The notes under the pieces are model-generated. The model did not search any database. It was not told the DNA's origin and saw only the letters and a list, made by a program, of their open reading frames with translations. Of a DNA stretch of 64,000 nucleotides, positions 24,601 to 34,897 are shown piece after piece. Both the position numbers and the translations under genes were made by a program. Positions within the stretch are counted from its first letter, which is position 1. The number at the start of each line of letters is the position of its first letter. This DNA is from Populus alba (lineage: Eukaryota; Streptophyta; Magnoliopsida; Malpighiales; Salicaceae), in assembly GCF_005239225.2 (NCBI RefSeq), contig NC_133287.1, positions 7,111,493-7,175,492 of the forward strand, in the 5' to 3' direction.

Positions 24601-26800
24601 AATTTAAAATAACATATTTTCTATTTATTTTATATATAAAATTTTATTTTACAATAATTTTAACAAAATTTATAATACGTGGAGAAATTATTATTGCTAG
24701 TACTGTGTACATAAAATGTTTAGATTGTGGACCACACAAATAGATATTTATACCACCATGAATAGTGTTGAACTTATGATGAAAATCAAATGTTATAAAG
24801 TCTGATTTAGTTGTGAAACTTAAATATCGTGGATCTCGTTTGGCCACCGGATAAAAAACATTTAAAATAATTTTTATATTTTTAATGGTTTATTTTTTTT
24901 ATATTTAAAAAAGAATATTCTGCAGCGGGTACTAGTACTTTTTTTAAGTCAAGGACACTTACTTAGTTTTCCACTTTCCGAAGATACCAGTGCCAGGTCT
25001 GACTCTTCTGATCAGTTGCTGAATAATTGAGGGTAGATGAGCTGTGTTCCAATCATCCCTTGGTCAGCAGCATCGTGGAATTTTCCTCATGCACGGACCC
25101 ATATATTTCATCAATAAAAAAATTATTACCATTAAAATCATTATTCTTCATTTTTAGCTCAAATTCTGAGCACATTACTGATAGATTTTTTTTTTTTTTT
25201 TTTATGTATTAGATTATACGAACTACGTGTTCTTACCATATTTTTAACGCACAGGATGCTAATAATATACCATTTATTATATAAAAAAACTTGTATTTAA
25301 TTAAATTAAATACAAAGATATTCCTTGCTATTGAAATCACATAAAAAATTAGATGGCTGCAAAAGTAACATAATAATAATAGAGTTATGTGAGCCAGGAG
25401 GTCGCTTGGCAAGGGCAAGAGGTTGCAATTCTTTTTTAAATTCACTTAAAAACGTATCCAATTTAAATTCAAATGGAGACTAGACAGTTAAGAAATGAAA
25501 TTACAGTTATACTTCTATACATTAATACCTTCAAAATAAATTATGAAGATTATTAATTAATCAAGATATTATTTTATCAAAATTATACCATATATTGATT
25601 TTTATTTTTTTATTTTGTCAAATTACACAGAAATAAAGTAGGGTAATATCAAGATGAGGTGGTTTTCATAAAAATAATGCTTGATAAAGATATCCCATTT
25701 CTCAGTTAAATTTAATTTTAAAGTTGTTAGAAAGCGTGATAAAATATTATTTTTTAAAATATTTTTTTATTTTGAGATATATAAAAATAATATTTTTTAT
25801 TTTAAAAAAAAATCACATTAAAAAGATAACAAAATATTAAAAAAATATAAAAGTAATTAAATTTGTATAAAAAAAGGTTAAAGCGGGCACTTTTATCTAG
25901 AACAATTAAAATCATTATTCAGGAAAAATATATATAAATATTTTCTAATTCAAGGATGCATATAATTAATAATAATAACGAAAAAAAAATGTAAATGGAT
26001 AGGGTCTCCGATGTGTCTTTTCACTTTTAATCGTGTATAGTAGTATCATTGTATAATATAAAATCTCACACTAAATTAATGAAATTATTTTTTTTATTTT
26101 AAAATTATCTTTTCATGGAAATTAATCCTAAAGCTGCAACTTGTAATCTAAAGAAATAAAAAAAGAAGTAAAGGTAATTCTCATTGAAATGTATTCTATA
26201 TGAATAAAATATATATTTCAATAATTAATCAATTAAGTTTTTTATTTGGTATTGCATTTAAATAGAGGTGGGGAGAAATTTAATGTTTTTTTATTTAAAA
26301 TTAATATTTTATATTTTTTTTATTGTTTTTCATGTACTCATATCAAAAATAATTTTTAAAAAAATAAAAAATATTTTGATATATTTTAAAATAAAATATA
26401 CTTCAAAAATAACTATTACTGTACTTTTAAAAATAACTAATTCTTTAAAAAATATCTTATTCTTCTTTAGAAAGGTTATGAAAGGGGAAAGTCAAAATAG
26501 GCTGGAACTAACAACTTACAATATATCTATAATTAAATTCATCATAATTAATAGTTTCATTTTATTTTATTTTAAGAATATTTAAAGTGATGTTTATAAG
26601 AACGATAATTATTGTTTTTTTTTTAAAACTTTACTTGTAAATATTTTAAAATAAAATATATATTTTTTTATTTTTAAAAATTATATTTAACTTCAATCCA
26701 TTAAAACAATAAAAAAAATTTATATTCCACGTTAAAAACATTTTATATTTGTCCTTTCCTAAAAAGAAATCACAAAAATAGAATATTTTCTTAGTTCTTC
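21661..26800. other. 5 kb gene-free AT-rich spacer
   Basis: Long A/T tracts, a (TA)n run at about 22163-22186 and a degraded 'accgg' repeat at 22740-22890. A less AT-rich part at about 24240-24480 carries pyrimidine-rich words. Short open frames occur only because of AT-rich composition (Lys/Asn/Ile/Phe runs) and show no protein-like pattern. Nothing is annotated as a gene. Confidence 0.5.
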
Positions 26801-27267
26801 ATCAAATGTGGTCGGATTCGATGGCCGATCTCTCATCCACCCAGAATAAAGCAAAAAAAGGAACCTTCCCTCCCCATTCCCATTCCCATACCTATTCCCA
26901 TTCCCAGGCTCCCAGCCCAACCTAAAGCCGTAAGCAACTTGGTCATCGCCACAAAACAGAGTAAATTATAACCTAGTCCCTCTACTCTTAAACAACAATC
27001 AATTACTTCCTTTTATTTTAAAACTAGTTATTTAGCCCCTTAACTGTATTAAAAATAATGAAATAATTATTTTAAATTAATTTAATTCAGATGATATATT
27101 CTTCCCTCATAATTTTTCGTAATATCTATTTAAATTTTCGATTTTTAAAATAAAATAACAAAATAAACCGAAAATGAAAAAAAAAATGTACGAAACAAAG
27201 GAGACTAATTCATTCCTTTCTAAAAACTAGAAGGACGAGTTCATAATTTATTCCCACAAAACACTAC

Positions 27268-27274
27268 TATAAAA
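27268..27274 (+). promoter_or_regulatory. TATA box of the polyamine oxidase gene
   Basis: TATAAAA lies in an otherwise open promoter, about 150 bases upstream of the first leader ATG and 560 upstream of the main start codon. It would place transcription start near 27300. Upstream, at about 26868-26912, are recurring CCCATTCC(C) words. Confidence 0.5.
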
Positions 27275-27424
27275 GAACCCAACCCACCATAGATTTTTTC
27301 GCTTGCACAGCAGAAACTCAAGGAAACCCAAAAAAAAAAAAAAAAAACCTAAATTCCTCCCTCTTCTCACCTGCATTGATCGATCGATTGATATTTTGAT
27401 CATCAAAAACCAATCAATCGATCT

Positions 27425-27553
27425 ATGCAACCATCTTCGTTTCTAAAAGAAATTCGGTTCTTAGGTTTGAATGATCAGATAATCGATCAAAAAGAAAGAG
27501 GAATTTTGATAGGATTTAAGAAAATATCTCCTTATGAGCTGTCTAAATCGTAA
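27425..27553 (+). CDS. Upstream ORF 1 in the PAO leader, 42 aa
   Basis: ATG at 27425 opens a 42-codon frame ending at TAA 27551-27553. It lies between the TATA box and the main start codon at 27829. The C-terminal part (GFKKISPYELSKS) reads like a constrained peptide. The Arabidopsis paralogue PAO2 is reported to carry a polyamine-responsive uORF. Whether this peptide is its homologue needs an alignment that I could not run. It would hold back ribosomes before the oxidase ORF. Presence in the mature leader is inferred from the TATA position. Confidence 0.5.
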   Translation: MQPSSFLKEIRFLGLNDQIIDQKERGILIGFKKISPYELSKS

Positions 27554-27698
27554 ACAACAGCAGAAGCAGCAGCTACATTGCTCTTCTTCTTCTTCATTGA
27601 GCAGTCTTTTTAGTCATTTTATTGCTGGGATTCTGTTATATATTCTTTACCATTCTTCTCAATTAATTTCTAATTTTCCTGTTCCTATACAACAGTGA
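27534..27698 (+). CDS. Upstream ORF 2 overlapping uORF 1, 54 aa
   Basis: ATG at 27534, inside uORF 1 but in another frame, opens 54 codons to TGA at 27696-27698. It begins MSCLNRKQQQKQQ, continues with a Ser run and then a hydrophobic stretch. The Gln and Ser runs come from CAG/TCT repeats, so it is less convincing as a conserved peptide than uORF 1. It could still affect re-initiation because it ends only about 130 bases before the main ATG. Confidence 0.35.
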   Translation: MSCLNRKQQQKQQLHCSSSSSLSSLFSHFIAGILLYILYHSSQLISNFPVPIQQ

Positions 27699-27828
27699 AC
27701 GAATCGTTTCTTCTTTCTTTCTTTTGAAAAAACCGCGAGCGATCAGCTGTTTTTTTTTTTTTAAAGAATAATAATCCGTCGATTTGGCTGATTCTTCTGC
27801 GTGTTCTGATAATTTGTGTGGTTCAAAG

Positions 27829-30800
27829 ATGGAGAATCTGATCGAGAACGGTTAGTATAATCTATGATACACTTTCTTGATTTCATTATTTATTTGTTGA
27901 CGTTGAAAAAATAGAATACATCCCCTCTCTCTCTTTTTTTTCAATTTGTTTTTGGATTTGTTATAAGTTGAAAAGATAGCATATGAGTTTTTATTTATTT
28001 ATGATTTGATTGAATCTCTTGGTATTGTATTATGATATAAATTGTGATTTGTTAGGGTGAAAATATAGTGATTTTATATGGTAGTAAATACTATTAATTG
28101 ATTTTTTGTTGTTTGTTTGACGTGACTCGTGCATGATTATAAGCCTAAAAGGCTATAACAGTAGGCGGTTATTTTCTCGAGTTAATACAGATAAATTATT
28201 TTAGGACAAAAATGATTTTTACCATCAAAATAAGTTTTCGATGCATCGGGACTGGGACAAACGTTGTAGGACATTCGCCGGCAACCATTTAGTCATGTTT
28301 GCTAACATGACGGTCCAAGTTATCAATTATGTCAAGTTACATTAAGGAAGTTGGCATGAGCATGTCATCAAAGTTGTTGACATGTTTGTCATCTTGGATG
28401 ATCATGTTGGCAACCGTGTTGATGTGGTAGATCATGTGTTGCGTATGATGTATTGTAGTCTTTGTCTCTTTGAAAATATTAAACATGACAAAATCAAGTG
28501 ATGCCAGTGTACTCTAAATGTCTCTCCAGTCTTGTTTTCTTACTTTTTGATGAACACATATGTTTCAAATTTGCTGATTTCTCTTCAACCAATGACTAGG
28601 CACTTTCATTTCACAAGTTGAGAGGCCAAACAGTTCGCTTCCTACTGTCATCGTGATTGGTGGTGGTATTTCAGGGCTTGCTGCTGCCCGAAGACTCCAT
28701 GATGCATCTTTTAAGGTTAGCAAACTGTGAATATGTATTTATGCACCTAGTTATATGTTTGTCGGAATATGTGTATTCATATGCATCAATTGGCTAATAG
28801 GTGTTCTATTGTTTCAGGTGATCTTGCTGGAATCACGGGATAGACTTGGTGGCCGCATTCATACTGACCATTCATTTGGCTATCCTGTGGATTTGGGAGC
28901 ATCATGGTATTGTTCCTTTCTCAGTCATATTTAATTTTATTGGAACCTTTTAATGTTCTGCCTAATGTCAAGTTGTTATAGATTTTGACTCATAATCCAG
29001 TAGTGTGATTGCCATGTTTTGTGGAATGAATGCACTTTACATGTGCTGACATTGGAAAGGTTGATCCATATGTTTGTTTGTTACGGATGCTAATGCTCAT
29101 GAATTGTGGGTTGAAAAAACAATTAATTTTTCATGGAGCTCAGGAAGAGATCTCTGTGCTCATGTATTATTTGATTCCTTAACCACTCTTTACCATTGCT
29201 GTAATATGTGCTGGGTTGCCTTGATTTGATTCTTTCTAAATGTGAAGCAACACACAGATTGACTCCTCAATCTGTTAATTCTTTTTTCATGTTGCCTTCC
29301 AGGCTACATGGTGTTTGCAATGAGAATCCTTTGGCGCCGCTGATACGAGGTCTGGGGCTTAAACTATACCGTACTAGTGGAGACAACTCTGTATTATATG
29401 ACCATGATCTAGAGAGGTCTGTCATTTGCCAGTTTTACTTTTACGTTCTCTGCAATTCACTTCAGACTTTGCATTAAGCATTCTTCCTTCCTTCCTTTTC
29501 CTTTCAAGTAGAACAAACTGATTCTATTTTGTATGGATTATAGTTGCATCGCTTAGAAAATTATGAGCCAGTATTCTGGTTCTTATTAATTTAGAGTCCA
29601 AACTTATCAAGAGGATTTGGGTTTTCCCTTTCAGTTACACCCTTTTTGATAAGGAAGGACACAAAATTCCACAACAGATGGTCATCGAAGTTGGAGATGC
29701 ATTCAAAAGAATTCTTGACGAGGTAGGATTTTCATACTAAATTATGTGACTGGAACTTTTCTTTATGATTAAAAATTCTCCTCCTAAAGCAAACTAAGTT
29801 CTTTGTGTACACCTTTAGACTGAGAAAGTAAGAGATGAACACACAGATGACATGTCTGTTCTTCAAGCGATTTGGATTGTTTTGGATAGGCATCCAGAGT
29901 TAAGGTACGGGAAAACGCACAGCTTGTAGCAAATACAAACTTTTGAACATTTTTCAGCATGGAGTTTTGAGGGTTACTAATAAAACTTTTTTTTTCCCGC
30001 AGGCAAGAAGGACTTGCATATGAAGTGCTGCAATGGTACATCTGCAGAATGGAAGCTTGGTTTGCAGCAGATGCCGATATGATATCACTGAAATCTTGGG
30101 ATCAGGCAAGTGGACTACTTGATTTTCTGCACCTCTTCTAAAGTGTCTTGTCATTGTGCTGCAGTGATTTCATGAACTATGCATAAGGATGTTTGTGCTT
30201 TAATGCATACTTTTATGTCCACAACATTGCTTTATGTCAAGAAATGCTTTGCCTTTATAAAATTGACTTGAAAAGAAGTTGTTTATCATTATGGGTTGGC
30301 TTTAGATTCCGAAAAAAATATATATTTGATTTGAGATAGTAGCAGCAAAGAAATTGGTGAATGTTTTTTTAAGAATCTTAGATTGCAGAATTGGCTTGTT
30401 TTCCTATTAAATGTAATACGTTCTCTTCCTTGTATGTTGCAAAATTCTATACAAAATCTGTACTATGTTAAGGTCAATTTCAGTTTATCTTTAGATGAAT
30501 GCTGACGTTGTTGAGGGTATTGCTTGACATGCAGGAGCAAGTTCTTTCTGGCGGTCATGGTCTTATGGTGCAAGGTTATGACCCTATAATAAAGGCTCTT
30601 GCAAAAGATATTGATATACGCCTGAATCACAGGTATACTTTGCTCATTTCTTAATATTTTGGATGTATCTTGGTTTCTGAATTGGAAGATTTATACAGTG
30701 CTTCCCGGTGAAATGATTTCATTCTTTAATGAATTGTGATTGAGTAGGGTTGCAAAAATATCCAACGGGCCTAATAAGGTGATGGTCACTGTAGAGGATG

Positions 30801-31608
30801 GAACAGGCTTTATTGCTGATGCAGCTATCATTACAGTACCCCTTGGGATTCTTAAAGCAAACTTAATTCATTTTGAGCCAAAGCTGCCACAGTGGAAGGT
30901 TGATGCAATTTCAGATCTTGGTTTTGGCAGTGAAAACAAGATTGCAATGCAGTTTGATAGAGTATTTTGGCCAGATGTTGAACTCTTGGGTGTTGTTGCA
31001 CCCACATCTTATGCTTGTGGTTATTTTCTCAATCTCCACAAGGCAACTGGCCACCCTGTTCTTGTCTACATGGCTGCCGGAAGGTTTGCTTGTGATCTTG
31101 AGAAGCTATCTGATGAGTCTGCTGCAAACTTTGTCATGTTGCAGCTGAAGAAAATGTTTCCTAATGCAACAGAACCGGTAAATTTCGCATGGTTTCTGCA
31201 CTGCTCCTATTATCTCTTTCATGTTAGTTTTCTCAATTCAGTTCTCATGTCAAAGGTTATTAACTAATATCATTGGCTCTGCTGGAACAGGTTCAATATC
31301 TTGTAACAAGGTGGGGAACAGACCCTAACTCACTCGGTTGCTACTCGTATGATCTAGTTGGAAAGCCTGGAGATTCATACGAGAGACTCCGTGCACCATT
31401 GGGCAATCTCTTCTTTGGAGGAGAAGCAGTCAGCATGGAGGATCATCAAGGATCCGTGCACGGAGCATACTCAGCAGGAATCATGGCTGCCGAGAACTGT
31501 CAAGGACACATATTAGAGAGACTTGGCTACTTTGATAAGCTCCAGCTAGTTCCCTCTAGAGGTGAAATCCATGATGCTGCATTTCCCCTCCAAATCTCAA
31601 GGATGTGA
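27829..31608 (+). CDS. PAO4: Polyamine oxidase, PAO4 type, peroxisomal, 481 aa
   Basis: FAD-dependent amine oxidase that back-converts spermine and spermidine and releases H2O2; the role is from the family. Exons: 27829-27850, 28618-28715, 28818-28906, 29303-29416, 29635-29722, 29819-29904, 30003-30105, 30535-30632, 30748-31177, 31291-31608. All phases close (1446 nt). The FAD-binding GGGISG is at residues 22-27, followed by [13 protein letters not shown], the DLGASWLHG loop, the [11 protein letters not shown] block and a C-terminal NLFFGGEAV...[13 protein letters not shown] motif. The last three residues, SRM, form a PTS1 peroxisome signal. PAO4 is favoured over PAO2/3 by the short N-terminus and by [16 protein letters not shown] and [18 protein letters not shown]. 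Intron 7 starts with GC (CAG/GCAAGT). Exon 2 could also begin at 28600, adding six residues in frame. Leader uORFs suggest translational control. Confidence 0.93.
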
Positions 31609-34490
31609 AATTATTCAACCGGTGATGTCTGAACAAGAAGATTTCATGACATTTATCCAAAGGTAAACTAGCATCATTCTCTCTGTGCTGGCGCGCTGCT
31701 AAACTAGTTATGCATATGCAATATGCTCTGCTCTCTGTGAACCTCTATGCCTTTTATTATATTATCTTTATCATGGAGTCTCTTTAGCATTTTTAACCAG
31801 TTTACTTAGAGATCAAATCAATTTATATACTGAATTATATCCATCGATCAAATTCTCAAGAGTTTAGTAGGGGGGATCACTCTCAGCAAGTGCATCCCAT
31901 TTCCCTCGTGACATGGTAACATGCCTGCTTCCCTAAAAGGGGTGAATTGCATTTATCTTTCCAGCAAGGTTATCCGTATAAAAGCATAATCATAATTTAA
32001 GTGTTACAGTTTAGAACTTCAGCAATGGTTAAGATTTGTTAAGATCCGCAACCGTTTTCAATAGATCTTTGCATGAAATATCTTACCAACAATTAGTTTC
32101 ACAGCGGGCCGGATTAAAAATAAAAAAAGCAACAAGAATTTTTTTGATCGTGAAATCAAAATTCATGTTTAATATCAATAGTATCGTAATGTTATTTTTT
32201 TAATCAAACACCATATCTGAGAGATGAAGACACAAGATTATTTATTCATATAAAAGAGTGATAATTTAAGTTTAGTGGAAATTATTTAATGTTTTTTTTT
32301 GTTTAATTGAATAATTAACAATATAAAAAATAAAACGTGCCAAAATTCGATATGTTTTTGTTTTAAAAATTTAGCGATGTCTAGAAACAATATTGAAAAT
32401 ATAAAATTTTAAATAAATCTAGGTCAAACTAAGTTAATTCATCCAACTTGTAATCTTAGTCATTGTAATCTTGTCTTTTAATTGAATGATTAGTAATCTA
32501 AAAAATAAAAGAAGTGTTTTAATCAAAATTTAGATTAAAAAAACTAACACAAACTAAAAAAAGAAAAAAAGAAAAAGAAAAGGAGAGGAGAGCTTGAATA
32601 AAAATTGTAAAGGAAAAAACTGTCTTATAATAACTACATGCCTAAGAAGAAAATTAAGTCCAAACACTTGGGTTATATATATATATTTTGGTTTCTTCAA
32701 AGGGGTGAAAGACATGTTGTCAACACCCTTTTATCTTAACAAATAACACATTATATGTACAATTAAATAATGTGTCATTTGAATAAATTCAAATTCTGCT
32801 GACCATTATTGAGGCTAAAAAATCAAGGGTTAAATTTTTGAACCCCAAAAATCCATTTTCCAACCAATATTTCATCTAAAAACTTCTAAAAAAACAATAT
32901 AGAGACCTTGAAAAATCCGTTTTAGACAAGATTAAAAAAATATATTAACATTTAAAAAAAAAAGGCTCCGAAACACAAAATCAATCATACCCAAAAAAAA
33001 CTTCAAAAGACTTGATCTATTTTTTAGGCAAGATGAAAGCTCAATAAATTTTTTTTTTGTCAAAGAAACCTATTGACATAAAAAACAATTTTTTTTGTGC
33101 CCGGAACCATGCCCAACTTACAACTTTCTCTCTTCTTTGCCATTTACTGGTGACTCTTTCTCTTCTCTCAAACTAGGGATCAAAATGGGAACAAAATAAA
33201 GTCTTGGACCAAAACATGTGTTTTCAAAACTAAATGGACCAAAAGGAAACTTTGACAAAAAAAAAAAAAAACAAAACAGAGGGACTGTTTTCTCCCCTAT
33301 ATCAGAGCTGCCATTTTGATTGTTATTTAATTTTGGTACCCTAGCTTCTAATCCAATTAAAACCATAAAATTAATTTGATTTCCGCATTATCAAGTCCCA
33401 ACCTAAAGTCGAAATGCCTTATCAAGACCACGGTAGCCTAACAGAAGGCAAGCAGGATCAAATTAGAACACAAATACCTAAATTGTTAATATCAAAGGGG
33501 ACTCAATTGAAAAAAAAAAACCTCAAAACCAAAATTTAGAGGGGCCAGGAAAATAAAAGAAAAAAAACACTGTTCTAGTAATTTTTGAGTAGAGATACCA
33601 TTGCCAAATCTTTTAGGGAGTTTTGTAATATTTAAAAACTACGAGCACTTATAGATGCAGAAATATTCCATTTTATTTCCAATTGACTTGAAAATCTTTC
33701 AAAGACGCTGGCTGTTGTTTGTGAATGGAGGGGAGCTGTTCCTCCCTTGTACCTGCTATCGGAATTGGTATGGGTTCACGTATTTTCATATATATTTTTT
33801 ATAATTAGAATATAGTATTTAATAGTTTATGCTCAATAAAAAATAAAATACAATGCCAAATGAGGCCATCTACTGTAGTGTGTTTGGTATTGCGGTAATT
33901 GTTGTGGTTTGAAAAAAAAATTGTTTTATAAAAAGTACTTTTAGTTGAGGTTGGTATGAAAAAATAGGTGTTTGGTTAAAACTGTGGTTGAAATTAAGGT
34001 TGAACAAAAAGTAATTTAATGTGTTTTGTTAAGAATGCTTTTAAAATTGAGGTTATAAAATAATTTTAAAAAATACATATTAATATTGATGGTTTTTAAT
34101 TTAAATATTGTAAATTTAACTATTGCTATTACATCATGAAATAAATAATATTTTATATAAAATATTTTTTATTGTTCCATTAAAATATCTACAATTCTAT
34201 AATGTATGAAATACATCCGACAAGGACTACAATTTTTTTGATTTCTTAAAGGCATAATAACATCAGGTAAAATATAATCAGGAACAAAATTGAGATTGCG
34301 ATTAAATTTTACAAATGCTATATCATCAAGCGATCTCTATTTAATTTATATAGTGTCATTGAATAATATTAAACACTAGTTTTTTCAAATAAAATACAAT
34401 TAAAAAATAAAAAATAATTTTTATTTTACTAGGTTAGACCTATTTTAATGTATTTTAAGTTTTGAATCAGAACCCGTCCGACCGGAATAT
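31609..34490. other. Gene-free spacer with repeat fragments
   Basis: The PAO 3' UTR probably reaches about 31800. From 32100 the DNA is AT-rich. A region at about 33110-33600 has phrases such as 'gggactcaattgaaaaaaa' and 'ttcccttttggtcc'-like words common in decayed retrotransposons. At 33885-34090 there is a copy of the 'gtgtttggtattgcgg' element also seen at 17595. No gene is supported. Confidence 0.45.
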
Positions 34491-34497
34491 AGCTGGC

Positions 34498-34625
34498 TTA
34501 ATTAGCATGAATAATGTAGCATACACTATTCACGTGAACAGTGTATGCTACACTACTGATCAGTATATGAATAGTGTAACATGCATTGTACAGTGTATGC
34601 ATGTTATATTGTTCATGCTAATTAA
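34498..34625. repeat. Long nested palindrome (hairpin element) 3' of DJ1D copy 1
   Basis: The outer arms TTAATTAGCATGAAnAATnT (34498-34517 and the reverse complement at 34606-34625) enclose an inner near-perfect 36-base palindrome at 34516-34551, centred on CACGTG. A second inverted repeat built on ATGCAT...ATGCAT lies at about 34580-34602. An altered version sits at the equivalent place after DJ1D copy 2 (46327-46440). It may be a foldback or MITE-type element. The G-box-like centre could matter for regulation, but that is inference. Confidence 0.7.
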
Positions 34626-34897
34626 TTAGCATGAACACTGCGTAAGAACATTGTTTACAAAAGCAGCTGGGAGCTGCTTTGGGAGAGCTGTGGTTGGAAT
34701 GCTGAAAAATATGGGACCCATAAACAGTAAAATCCATTTTTTTGTGTAACCATATATCTAGTAGTTGTGTTCTGTTTAAAACGCAGCCGCAGATCCTAAA
34801 CAAACACAAACAATAAAGCAGGGCCATCAAGGGCTTTGAATCCGGATGTTATTTGATAGACATACATGAACAGGCAAGTATTATTGCAACAGCACAG

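Noticed and set aside
26268..26585. A 105-codon ORF in AT-rich spacer
   Set aside because: Composition-driven Ile/Lys/Phe/Asn string with no motif, start context or neighbouring exons.
27248..27430. Minus-strand ORF over the PAO4 promoter and leader
   Set aside because: Short, with a poly-Phe run from the A tract. The plus-strand TATA box and leader explain the region.
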